Of a stretch of 64,000 bases of DNA, positions 6,841 through 14,176 are shown in pieces. The notes under the pieces are model-generated. The model made no database searches. It was not told where the DNA came from and worked only from the letters and a program-made list of their open reading frames with translations. Position 1 is the stretch's first letter; each line of letters begins with the position of its first letter. This DNA comes from Aquimarina sp. AU474 (GTDB lineage: Bacteria; Bacteroidota; Bacteroidia; Flavobacteriales; Flavobacteriaceae): NCBI RefSeq assembly GCF_900312815.1, contig NZ_OMPE01000009.1, positions 496,001-560,000 of the forward strand, read 5' to 3'. Both the position numbers and the translations under genes were made by a program.

Positions 6841-8574
6841 TCAACTTACAGATTGCTGCTCTAATTTCTCTATATTTTTAATATAATACGATGGATTAAG
6901 GCCCGTTTTAGCTTTAAAATGTTTGGTAAACGAATTATCACTTTTGTATCCAATTTCTGAAGCAATAGATGATATCGAAAAAGATCTAAATTTTCGATCG
7001 TTTTTTAATCGTTTTAATACATACTCGATACGCAAATCATTGATATAATCATTAAAACTCTTCTCTTTATAAGTATTGATTATTTTGGACAAATACGTAG
7101 CATTGGTTTTTACTTTTTTGGCCATATTTCTTAGGTTACAATCCAAATTCAAAAAATATTCCTGATCCTCTAATCGGCCTAATCCTTTAAGAACTTTATC
7201 AATTTTTTCATCATCAATAACAACTTCTTTGGTTATTTCTTTGGTCGTATGGGTATTGGTTATACCCTGGGATTCAAGTTCTGATATTTTTTGAATCAAC
7301 TTCTCAAATCGACTTTTGTTCGTTTGCTGTTTGCGATAATAAACACCTCCAACAACAACAAAAGCCAGCAATAATGCTATTAAAAATACTATACCGTATT
7401 TTTTTAATCTGGCATCACGTTCTTGTTGGGTCTCTAATGCTTTAATCGCATCCCCCAATTCTTGAGTATCTTTATTGTACATTTTGTTGAATGTTTGATC
7501 TCTTTCTTCGAGAAAACGAGTTTGTAACTCGGTAAACTTCTGAAACCAAAATGCACTTTCTTCCTTATTACCTAATTTGTTATTACATTTTGCCAATAGT
7601 TTATAAATATCCAACACCCTTTCATTTCTTGCATCTTTTTGATCAATTACTGCTTTTGTTTTTTCTAAATAAGAAATTGCCTGTGTATACTCCTCTTGTT
7701 CGTAATAACATCTAGCTAAGAAATAATTTAAGTTAAGTATGGATTTTTTTTCGGTGACCTTATTATTTTCCAAAAGAGATTGGGCTATTCTCAAATTTTC
7801 AAAAGCCCTTGGCACATCCTTTTTTTCGAGATATGCTGTACCCTTTTTGGTATACAAATCAATAGTTCCTATATGATAAGATATCGGTTCACTCATAAAA
7901 ATACCAATGTCTGTGTAATGCAATACAGAGTCGTATTGTTTACGCGTCAAAAAAATCTCATTGAGAATCGTGAGCATATTCACGTGATTTTTTTGATTTT
8001 TAAAGGTAGAATTTTCGGTTAACCTTAGTGTATACTTACACACCTCTAGCGCCTTATCTAATTGCTTCATTCGCCTACGAATCATAATAATGCCAGAGTT
8101 GGCTCGTATTGCATCTTCCTTATGACCATTTCTATCAATAATCTCGAGTGCTGTATAATAGGCATCTAGAGCTTGCTGGTTTTTCCAATCTTTTAAATAA
8201 GAATTACCCAATTTTAAATATGCCGTGCATAAAAGCTCATCATCCTCGGTTTCTTTTAAAAGAAATATTGCTTTTCTTAAATAATACACTGCCTTTACAA
8301 AATTCTCTTGGGTATAAGAGAACAAGCCAATATCGAAATAATATGTAGCCAAAACTTGACCCTGTTTTGTTTTTTGAATCAATGCCTCTTCATAGATTTT
8401 ACTATCTATTGGCTTGGTCGTTTTTAATGTATGAACCAATTGTTTTGATGAGAGTTGAGCTATACTATCTGGAATCACTAATTGAGTCTCTTGCGCATAT
8501 CCTATCATACACAACAACAATGTAGCAAGTACGATATAAACTCGAGAAGGCAAAAACGTGTACTGGATAATCAT
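6841..8574 (-). CDS. TPR-TM-AraC membrane regulator 1
   Basis: 577 residues from the ATG at 8574. The frame extends to 8598, but those codons lie immediately after a -7 promoter box, so the internal start is chosen. Layout: N-terminal hydrophobic signal or anchor segment (about 8-28), tetratricopeptide repeats (about 50-340), a charged coiled stretch, one membrane helix (GIVFLIALLLAFVVVGGVYY, about 390-410), a linker, and an AraC-type helix-turn-helix domain (about 480-570, with ATYLSKIIN and SIASEIGYKSDNSFTKHFK). The TPR part should be periplasmic and the DNA-binding part cytoplasmic. Paralogous to the genes at 8971 and 11390. Precursor 4 lies downstream. Targets and signal unknown. Confidence 0.85.
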   Translation of the reverse strand: MIIQYTFLPSRVYIVLATLLLCMIGYAQETQLVIPDSIAQLSSKQLVHTLKTTKPIDSKIYEEALIQKTKQGQVLATYYFDIGLFSYTQENFVKAVYYLRKAIFLLKETEDDELLCTAYLKLGNSYLKDWKNQQALDAYYTALEIIDRNGHKEDAIRANSGIIMIRRRMKQLDKALEVCKYTLRLTENSTFKNQKNHVNMLTILNEIFLTRKQYDSVLHYTDIGIFMSEPISYHIGTIDLYTKKGTAYLEKKDVPRAFENLRIAQSLLENNKVTEKKSILNLNYFLARCYYEQEEYTQAISYLEKTKAVIDQKDARNERVLDIYKLLAKCNNKLGNKEESAFWFQKFTELQTRFLEERDQTFNKMYNKDTQELGDAIKALETQQERDARLKKYGIVFLIALLLAFVVVGGVYYRKQQTNKSRFEKLIQKISELESQGITNTHTTKEITKEVVIDDEKIDKVLKGLGRLEDQEYFLNLDCNLRNMAKKVKTNATYLSKIINTYKEKSFNDYINDLRIEYVLKRLKNDRKFRSFSISSIASEIGYKSDNSFTKHFKAKTGLNPSYYIKNIEKLEQQSVS

Positions 8575-8599
8575 GTAATCAAGATGTGTGGTGAGCATC

Positions 8600-8607
8600 C
8601 AAAAGTA
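8600..8607 (-). promoter_or_regulatory. -7 promoter box of regulator 1
   Basis: TACTTTTG on the minus strand fits the Bacteroidota consensus TAnnTTTG. The same octamer followed by GRATRMTCAC-like sequence stands in front of all three regulator paralogues. No clear -33 TTTG was found. Confidence 0.6.
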
Positions 8608-8668
8608 ATGATTTCATTTTTTAACCCATAAAGAGATACCAACACCTTTGTAAAAAATAAAAGACATA

Positions 8669-8697
8669 AAAAAACCTGCAATGTTGCAGGTTTTTTT
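8669..8697 (-). terminator. Terminator after precursor peptide 5
   Basis: A-run, CCTGCAA (8675-8681), tg, TTGCAGG (8684-8690), T8. Symmetric, so it may serve both strands; it separates precursor 5 from regulator 1. Confidence 0.75.
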
Positions 8698-8714
8698 TGT
8701 TTTTTAATATGGTA

Positions 8715-8876
8715 TTAATGCCATTGTTGGCAAGGTTCTCCGTGTCTTTTCACAGTCGGCAAATCGTCAGTAATGTTCGACGGAAGACTACTCCCTCCTT
8801 TTACAGCATTCATCCATTGGGTATTGATTTTGGCGATAGTAAGTTTTTTTAAGCCAATTTTGTTTGATGTGTCCAT
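8715..8876 (-). CDS. Precursor peptide 5, linked to regulator 2 (single-cysteine core)
   Basis: 53 codons. Leader starts MDTSNKIGLKKLTIAKIN and ends AVKGG at residue 28. The 25-residue core starts SSLPSNITDDLPTVK and ends GEPCQQWH, with one Cys near the end and five Ser/Thr. At most one thioether ring can form, so a signalling role or a mainly dehydrated peptide is conceivable. It lies 94 nt downstream of regulator 2 and resembles precursor 7 in leader, the single late Cys and a C-terminal His. Followed by a strong terminator. Start chosen because the leader begins at the only in-frame ATG. Confidence 0.8.
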   Translation of the reverse strand: MDTSNKIGLKKLTIAKINTQWMNAVKGGSSLPSNITDDLPTVKRHGEPCQQWH

Positions 8877-8970
8877 TTGTATTGAGTTTTAATTTGTAAT
8901 CCTTTGGTTAATATAATTTTTTTAATGTACTCATAATAATTTCACCACCCTATTTTGTTTAAAATGGGGA

Positions 8971-10581
8971 TTATATCATACTCTCTAACGTTTTTTCATG
9001 CTTTTCGATATTTTTGATATAATATGAGGGATTTAAGCCTGTTTTTGATTTAAAGTGTTTAGCAAATGAATAATCACTTTTGTAGCCAATCTCGGTCGCA
9101 ATAGATTTGATAGAAAATGATCTAAACTTTCTATCATTCTTCAATCGTTTTAGAGCGTAGTCTATGCGTAAATCATTAATATACTCATTAAAGTTTTTTT
9201 GCTCGTGCATATTGATAATCTTAGATAAATAGGTAGCATTGGTTTTCACTTTTTTAGCCACCGATCGTAGGTTACAATCTGATCGCAAATAAAACTCTTG
9301 GGATTCTAACTTTGTCAACCCTTTAATTACATGAGCTACCTTATCATCATCAATAACAATCTCTCTTGTATTAGAATCCTTCGTTTGCATTTCTTTTTCT
9401 TTAGCTTCAAGAATATCAATTTTAGTAATTAATTGATTAAAAGTTTTAGCATTTGCTCTTTGTTTTTTAACATACACAAACACTCCTAACAGCAATAGCG
9501 CGAATAGGAAAATAGCTATACCATACGCATAGGCTTTAATACGTTCACTTTGTGCCTGCTGTTGTTGTAATTGGGCAATACCCTCTTCTAGCACTTGGGC
9601 TTCGTTTTGGTATATTTTATCTACAGTTTTATCTTTTCGATTATGAAATGCTTCATTTAATTGTGCATAAGCATTGTTCCAATACAGTGCATTTTTATAC
9701 TCCTCTTTTTCGGCATAACAATTAGCCAATAACAAATGTGATTGTAATACCGGTAATTTAAATAGATCATCTTGGTCGGCAGCATCAATATTACCCAGCA
9801 ACCGTTCTATAGCTCGATCATATAAGCTTTGTTTATAATAACAACTAGCTACAAAATAGGCACTATTAACTGTGGGGTAAAATTTATTTTTGATCTCATG
9901 TTGCTGTAGTAATTCTTCGGCTTTAAATAAATATGTTAATGCTTCTTCATATTGCTCTTGATGATAAAATACCATTCCTTTTTTGATATATAAATCTACC
10001 AATCCTTCTTTATAATCCAAAGATTTACTTATTGCAATCCCTTGCTCTACATAATGTAACACCGAATCATACTTCTCGGTATCCAAATACACCTCGCTTC
10101 CCGTAGCAATAATGTTAACATGATATTTAGTATCTCTAAAAGTAGAATTATTGATAGATTTCAACATCTGCCGAGAAACCTGCAAGGCTTTTTCATACTG
10201 CTTTGTTTTTTTATAAACCAGTACTAGTCCAGAATTTGCATTCATTTCTTCTCCAACATTATTAGTACTTTTTGCAAGTTCCAAACTCGTATAATATGCA
10301 TCTAATGCTTTTTGATTTTGATCATTCATTACATAAGCATGTCCTATACTGGTTGTAAGAATACTAATTAGAGACGAATCCTGTAATTTTCTTGCGATTT
10401 TGATAGTTTTATTAAAGTACTCAATGCTTTTTTCATACTTCTCTTCATAATACAGTTTTTTTCCCTTAACTATGTATTCTTCAATTTTGTCACGTTTGCT
10501 TTCTTGTGCTGGGGCGTATTGTATCCCCACCACCATCATAAGCAAACTTATATATAGCATTTTTTTGATCAAAAGAGTCAT
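8971..10581 (-). CDS. TPR-TM-AraC membrane regulator 2
   Basis: 536 residues from the ATG at 10581. The longer frame begins with TTG at 10608, which overlaps the -7 box and is unlikely to be translated. N-terminal hydrophobic segment (LLIKKMLYISLLMMVVG), TPR repeats through about residue 320, a membrane helix (AYGIAIFLFALLLLGVFVYV) at about 350-370, then an AraC-type HTH (ATYLSKIINMHEQ, SIKSIATEIGYKSDYSFAKHFK) in the last 90 residues. Its C-terminal domain is very close to those of regulators 1 and 3. Precursor 5 follows 94 nt downstream. Proposed to transmit a periplasmic signal to DNA while staying in the membrane; ligand unknown. Confidence 0.85.
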   Translation of the reverse strand: MTLLIKKMLYISLLMMVVGIQYAPAQESKRDKIEEYIVKGKKLYYEEKYEKSIEYFNKTIKIARKLQDSSLISILTTSIGHAYVMNDQNQKALDAYYTSLELAKSTNNVGEEMNANSGLVLVYKKTKQYEKALQVSRQMLKSINNSTFRDTKYHVNIIATGSEVYLDTEKYDSVLHYVEQGIAISKSLDYKEGLVDLYIKKGMVFYHQEQYEEALTYLFKAEELLQQHEIKNKFYPTVNSAYFVASCYYKQSLYDRAIERLLGNIDAADQDDLFKLPVLQSHLLLANCYAEKEEYKNALYWNNAYAQLNEAFHNRKDKTVDKIYQNEAQVLEEGIAQLQQQQAQSERIKAYAYGIAIFLFALLLLGVFVYVKKQRANAKTFNQLITKIDILEAKEKEMQTKDSNTREIVIDDDKVAHVIKGLTKLESQEFYLRSDCNLRSVAKKVKTNATYLSKIINMHEQKNFNEYINDLRIDYALKRLKNDRKFRSFSIKSIATEIGYKSDYSFAKHFKSKTGLNPSYYIKNIEKHEKTLESMI

Positions 10582-10605
10582 CCCAGTACAGTAAGAGTAA
10601 TTATC

Positions 10606-10613
10606 CAAAAGTA
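10606..10613 (-). promoter_or_regulatory. -7 promoter box of regulator 2
   Basis: TACTTTTG on the minus strand, 24 nt before the chosen ATG, identical to the boxes of regulators 1 and 3. Confidence 0.6.
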
Positions 10614-10656
10614 AGCATACTTTTTTAAAAATGAATCTTAGGTTAAAATCAACAAA

Positions 10657-10688
10657 AAATTCCTCAAGAAAGCTCCTTGAGGAATTTT
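10657..10688 (-). terminator. Terminator after precursor peptide 6
   Basis: 13-bp stem AAAATTCCTCAAG / CTTGAGGAATTTT with a 6-nt loop, placed between the peptide stop codon and the promoter of regulator 2. Confidence 0.7.
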
Positions 10689-10732
10689 ATTAAACTATAC
10701 AGTATGATAGTTTATATATAGGGGAAAAAAGA

Positions 10733-10885
10733 CTAGTGTATCATTTCGAAACAACGTCCACCATGACAGCTACCCGCACATAAACTTAGACATCTATCAC
10801 CATAATACACTCCAGCTTTTATAGATTGTTTTTCATTTGTATTTAAAGTTATTACTCCTTCTGTGTTTAAAATGTTTTTAAGCAT
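10733..10885 (-). CDS. Precursor peptide 6 (four-cysteine core, Ala-Gly leader end)
   Basis: 50 codons from the ATG at 10885. The open frame runs to 10999, but the extension would translate the conserved upstream element, so the shorter form is preferred. Leader MLKNILNTEGVITLN to SIKAG (residue 25) is of the same type as precursor 1 but ends Ala-Gly. The 25-residue core starts VYYGDRCLSLCAG and ends GGRCFEMIH, with four Cys and two Ser. As in precursor 1, Cys exceed Ser/Thr and the KK(L/V)xI block is missing, so disulfides are as likely as lanthionines. It sits between two regulator modules with its own terminator and element. Confidence 0.75.
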   Translation of the reverse strand: MLKNILNTEGVITLNTNEKQSIKAGVYYGDRCLSLCAGSCHGGRCFEMIH

Positions 10886-10900
10886 AATTTTTAAGTTTTG

Positions 10901-10930
10901 TATACCTACTCTGTTGTTAAGGTTTTCGGT
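10901..10930 (-). promoter_or_regulatory. Conserved upstream element of precursor 6
   Basis: On the minus strand: ACCGAAAACC, nine bases, GAGTAGGTATA, ending 16 nt before the ATG. Same block as before precursors 2 and 3, although the peptide belongs to a different leader family, so it is a regulatory rather than a coding relic. Confidence 0.65.
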
Positions 10931-11046
10931 GTAGCCCTCTAGTCTTTTTGTAGACGATTTATATACCGGTATTATGATCACAAGATATATAGGAAACAAA
11001 AAACTTAAAAATGGTATTACACTAGATAGAACAAAATAGAGGTATA

Positions 11047-11075
11047 AAAAAACCCTGTCATATTGCAGGGTTTAT
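11047..11075 (-). terminator. Terminator after precursor peptide 7
   Basis: AAACCCTG (11050-11057) pairs with CAGGGTTT (11066-11073), with an A-run on the outer side that reads as T7 on the minus strand. Confidence 0.6.
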
Positions 11076-11091
11076 ATTATAATTTAAACGA

Positions 11092-11256
11092 TTAATGTAC
11101 CATGTAACAAATGGTATCTCCTATATCATCATTAACTGTTGGTTCATCAAGCGGCGGTTTACTAGTTCCTCCTTTTATTTTATGTAATGAAGCCGTATTA
11201 ATCTTAGCTATTGTAAGTTTTTTAATACCAAATTTTTGAGATGTGTGTTGTTTCAT
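11092..11256 (-). CDS. Precursor peptide 7, linked to regulator 3 (single-cysteine core)
   Basis: 54 codons. Leader starts MKQHTSQKFGIKKLTIAKIN and ends KIKGG at residue 30. The 24-residue core starts TSKPPLDEPTVNDD and ends DTICYMVH, with a single late Cys and four Ser/Thr. Shares KKLTIAKINT with precursor 5 exactly. It lies 133 nt downstream of regulator 3. Same regulator-then-peptide arrangement as precursors 4 and 5. Followed by a terminator. Confidence 0.8.
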   Translation of the reverse strand: MKQHTSQKFGIKKLTIAKINTASLHKIKGGTSKPPLDEPTVNDDIGDTICYMVH

Positions 11257-11389
11257 ATATTGATAAATTAGTTAGACGTTTTTTCCAAAACATGACGCTA
11301 TAAAAACTCATATTTTGGTTATCTAATGTAATTTTTTGATCTACACACTAAAAACGTAAATACACTAATTTGTACAATTTGGGGTACTG

Positions 11390-13009
11390 TTAAACCGTGT
11401 TTTTCAAGCCTTTCTCATGTTTTTCTATATTCTTGATATAATAGGAAGGGTTTAGTCCAGTTTTGGTTTTAAAATGTTTTGTGAAAGAATAATCGCTTTT
11501 ATATCCAATTTCTTTGGCAATAGAAGTGATCGAAAAAGATCTGAATTTTTTATCTTGTTTTAAGCGTTTTACTACATAATCAATCCGTAAATCATTTATA
11601 TAATCTGTAAAGTTTTTGCCCTTATGTTTATGGATAACTTTGGATAAATAGGTATGATTGCTTTTAATTTTTTTGGCAAGTTGGCGTAAAGTACAATCAG
11701 AGCGTAAATAGTATTCTTGATCTTCTAATTTGTTTAATCGTTTAAGAATTTCTTGAACCTTTTTATCATCAATTACGATTTCTTTTGATGCTTCCTTTTT
11801 AACTAAATTATTGACATCACCCGCTTCAATTTCACTTGCTTTCTTTATCAAGTCAATAAATACAACCTTATTGTTTTTCTGTTTTTGCACATATTTAAAA
11901 ATAACGAATCCTAATACCAAAGAAAGTAACAACAGTAATCCAACAATCCATTTTTTGTTTCGGTCGCTCGCTTCTTTTTCATGAGTAAGCGCATTTATTT
12001 TTTGTTCCAGTTTTTCTTCTTCCTTTTGATATATGGTATTTACAATTGCGTCTCTATCTTTCTGAAAATCTTTATGCATTTGTAAATACTCATTATTCCA
12101 GTATAGCGCTTGTTCAAAATCCTTTTGCTCACCATAACAATTAGCCAGTAATAAATAAGACTGTATGACCAAGGGTTTGATCTTATCTTTTTCTTCTAGC
12201 GCATTAATGGTCTTGAGTAATTGGTCTATTGCATGATCATAAGCTCCTTGCTCATAATAGCAGCCGGCCAAAAAATAGTTAATATTTATTCTAGGAAAAA
12301 ACTCATTCGTGGTAGTATACCGATTCAAAATTTGCTGTGCATCGCGCAAATAACTAAATGACTGATCATATTTTTTTTGATAATAAAAGATCATTCCTTT
12401 TTTGATATAGAAATCAATTAAACCATCTTTATAATCTAGTGATTTGCTAATCTCAATTCCTTTTTCGGCAAACGATAATACCTCATCATATAACTCTCGA
12501 GTAAGATATATATCACTAATAGTGGTTAAAATATTTACATGAGTAACTGTACCCTTAAAAGATGTTTTATCTATAGACCTAAGTACATGCAATGTAATCT
12601 CATACGCCTTGTCTAATTGATTCATCTGTTTTAACACCAACATAAGACCCGAATTTGCACGAATTTCTTGATCTATATTTTTTGTTTTTTGGGTAATAGC
12701 CAAGGCATCATAATATGCATCTAAGGCTTTTTGATTTTTTCCTCCTAATAAAAAAGAATGGCCTTTTCTGATAAGCGCCCCTGTTAAGAGAGAATCATTT
12801 TTTAATGTTTTGGCAATGGCAAGAGCTTTATCAAAATATTCGATACTTTGATCATAATGATCTGCATTATACAATGATTTTCCTTGTTGGATATATTGTT
12901 TTGCAGTTTCTAGCGTATTTTGTGCAAAACCAGTAACAGATAGATTTAAAAAAAATAAAAAGTAAACCACAGGTTTAGCCGCCAAAAACCGTTTGATATA
13001 AAAAATCAT
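11390..13009 (-). CDS. TPR-TM-AraC membrane regulator 3
   Basis: 539 residues from the ATG at 13009. The open frame begins with TTG at 13036 inside the -7 box and is rejected as start. N-terminal hydrophobic signal segment (VVYFLFFLNLSVTGFA), TPR repeats to about residue 330, membrane helix (WIVGLLLLLSLVLGFVIF) at about 355-375, then the AraC HTH (HTYLSKVIHKHKG, SITSIAKEIGYKSDYSFTKHFK). Closest in layout to regulator 2. First of three tandem copies in the direction of transcription; precursor 7 lies downstream and the ABC/DCC genes lie upstream. Likely role is control of this peptide locus, by position only. Confidence 0.85.
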   Translation of the reverse strand: MIFYIKRFLAAKPVVYFLFFLNLSVTGFAQNTLETAKQYIQQGKSLYNADHYDQSIEYFDKALAIAKTLKNDSLLTGALIRKGHSFLLGGKNQKALDAYYDALAITQKTKNIDQEIRANSGLMLVLKQMNQLDKAYEITLHVLRSIDKTSFKGTVTHVNILTTISDIYLTRELYDEVLSFAEKGIEISKSLDYKDGLIDFYIKKGMIFYYQKKYDQSFSYLRDAQQILNRYTTTNEFFPRININYFLAGCYYEQGAYDHAIDQLLKTINALEEKDKIKPLVIQSYLLLANCYGEQKDFEQALYWNNEYLQMHKDFQKDRDAIVNTIYQKEEEKLEQKINALTHEKEASDRNKKWIVGLLLLLSLVLGFVIFKYVQKQKNNKVVFIDLIKKASEIEAGDVNNLVKKEASKEIVIDDKKVQEILKRLNKLEDQEYYLRSDCTLRQLAKKIKSNHTYLSKVIHKHKGKNFTDYINDLRIDYVVKRLKQDKKFRSFSITSIAKEIGYKSDYSFTKHFKTKTGLNPSYYIKNIEKHEKGLKNTV

Positions 13010-13033
13010 TCTAATGCATATTGTGTGATCATT

Positions 13034-13041
13034 CAAAAGTA
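13034..13041 (-). promoter_or_regulatory. -7 promoter box of regulator 3
   Basis: TACTTTTG on the minus strand, 24 nt before the chosen ATG. It lies in an inverted arrangement AAAAGTAAttcTTACTTTT, which could also be a regulator binding site. Confidence 0.6.
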
Positions 13042-13093
13042 AGAATTACTTTTAAATTTAGATCTTGATCATCTGTACATTAGCTCGATATAA

Positions 13094-13480
13094 CTATCTA
13101 AAATTAATCGTACAGCTTTTTGATTGCCCAAACCATTTAAGGCGGTTACGAGAGGCCAGATTGTATATTGAATCGCGAATCATTCTGGGTACAAAGGCCA
13201 GCAATGCTGCGGCTAGTTTCCATCTTGGGATTTTGGAAACAATCTTTAAAAATCCATCAGAATGTGTATATGGACCGTTTTCATCGATTAAAATTACGGT
13301 TTCTAATCGCTCAAGAGGGTAATTATATTTTTTTAATAACTCTTGACCTTGAGGAGATTGAAAAGGAATAAATTGAAAAATCTCTTCGGGAGCAAATTTT
13401 AATAACCATCCTACTACACCATTACACAAATTACATTCGCCGTCAAATATAATTATACTTTTATTGATTAGAGATTCCAT
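13094..13480 (-). CDS. DCC-family thiol-disulfide oxidoreductase (DUF393)
   Basis: 128 residues with the family signature FDGECNLCNGVVGW near the N-terminus (Cys16 and Cys19, a CxxC pair) and the IPFQSPQGQELL segment, followed by RNRLKWFG near the end. DCC proteins are predicted thiol-disulfide oxidoreductases; no substrate is established. It follows the ABC ATPase gene by 27 nt on the same strand, so it is probably the last gene of that operon. Its position next to Cys-rich peptide genes is suggestive, but the family is widespread in flavobacteria and the link is only positional. Confidence 0.8.
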   Translation of the reverse strand: MESLINKSIIIFDGECNLCNGVVGWLLKFAPEEIFQFIPFQSPQGQELLKKYNYPLERLETVILIDENGPYTHSDGFLKIVSKIPRWKLAAALLAFVPRMIRDSIYNLASRNRLKWFGQSKSCTINFR

Positions 13481-13507
13481 TAGATTGGTTTTTAAATTGT
13501 TATGCTC

Positions 13508-14176
13508 TTATAGTCGCATAGAACCATCAATCATTTCAAGAGTACGGTGAGAATTTTTATAAATCTTAGAATTGTGGGTAGCAATCACCACAGTTTTACC
13601 TTTTTCTTCGGTAATTTCTTTTAACAAATCAAATACGATATCTGTATTTTTTTGATCCAGATTACCTGTAGGTTCATCGGCTATAATTAATGCTGGGTCA
13701 TTAATCAAAGCCCTGGCAATAGCAACACGCTGTTGTTGGCCTCCTGATAATTTATAAGATGGTCGTTTGGCAAACTCTTTCATACCTACATCTTCTAATA
13801 ACAATAGGGCATCGTGTTTTATTTCTTCGTTGCTTTTTTGAGCAAATTTCATTGCCGGTAACATTATATTTTGCAACACATTAAACTCGGGTAGCAAATA
13901 ATGAAATTGGTACACAAATCCTATATATTGATTTCTAAAATCCGTGAGTGCCAAGGGTGATAATGTCTTTATATCTTGGTCTTTAATATGCAAAGAACCC
14001 TTAAAATCGGTATCTAGAGTAGATAAAATATAGAGTAGCGTAGATTTACCACTTCCCGACTCGCCATAAATTGAAAGCAACTCTCCTTTTTTGACCTCTA
14101 AAGAAACCTTATGTAGCACCTGATGCCTTTCGGGGTCTTTAAAAAACTTATTAATCTCTTGAGCTTGTAGTATCAT
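13508..14176 (-). CDS. ABC transporter ATP-binding protein, LolD/MacB type
   Basis: 222 residues with a complete ATPase: Walker [10 protein letters not shown] (38-46), Q-loop near VYQ (88-90), signature LSGGQQQR (143-150), Walker B LIIADE (163-168) and the PTGNLD motif typical of the LolD/MacB/FtsE group. Overlaps the upstream permease gene by 4 nt, so the two are coupled. Such pairs handle lipoprotein release, peptide export or resistance. Because the neighbouring locus makes peptides, export or immunity is possible, but no C39 peptidase domain is present, so it is not a typical bacteriocin-processing exporter. Confidence 0.9.
   Translation of the reverse strand: MILQAQEINKFFKDPERHQVLHKVSLEVKKGELLSIYGESGSGKSTLLYILSTLDTDFKGSLHIKDQDIKTLSPLALTDFRNQYIGFVYQFHYLLPEFNVLQNIMLPAMKFAQKSNEEIKHDALLLLEDVGMKEFAKRPSYKLSGGQQQRVAIARALINDPALIIADEPTGNLDQKNTDIVFDLLKEITEEKGKTVVIATHNSKIYKNSHRTLEMIDGSMRL

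Noticed and set aside
10733..10999. 88-codon version of precursor 6
   Set aside because: The extra N-terminus would translate the conserved upstream element shared with other precursors; the leader fits the ATG at 10885.
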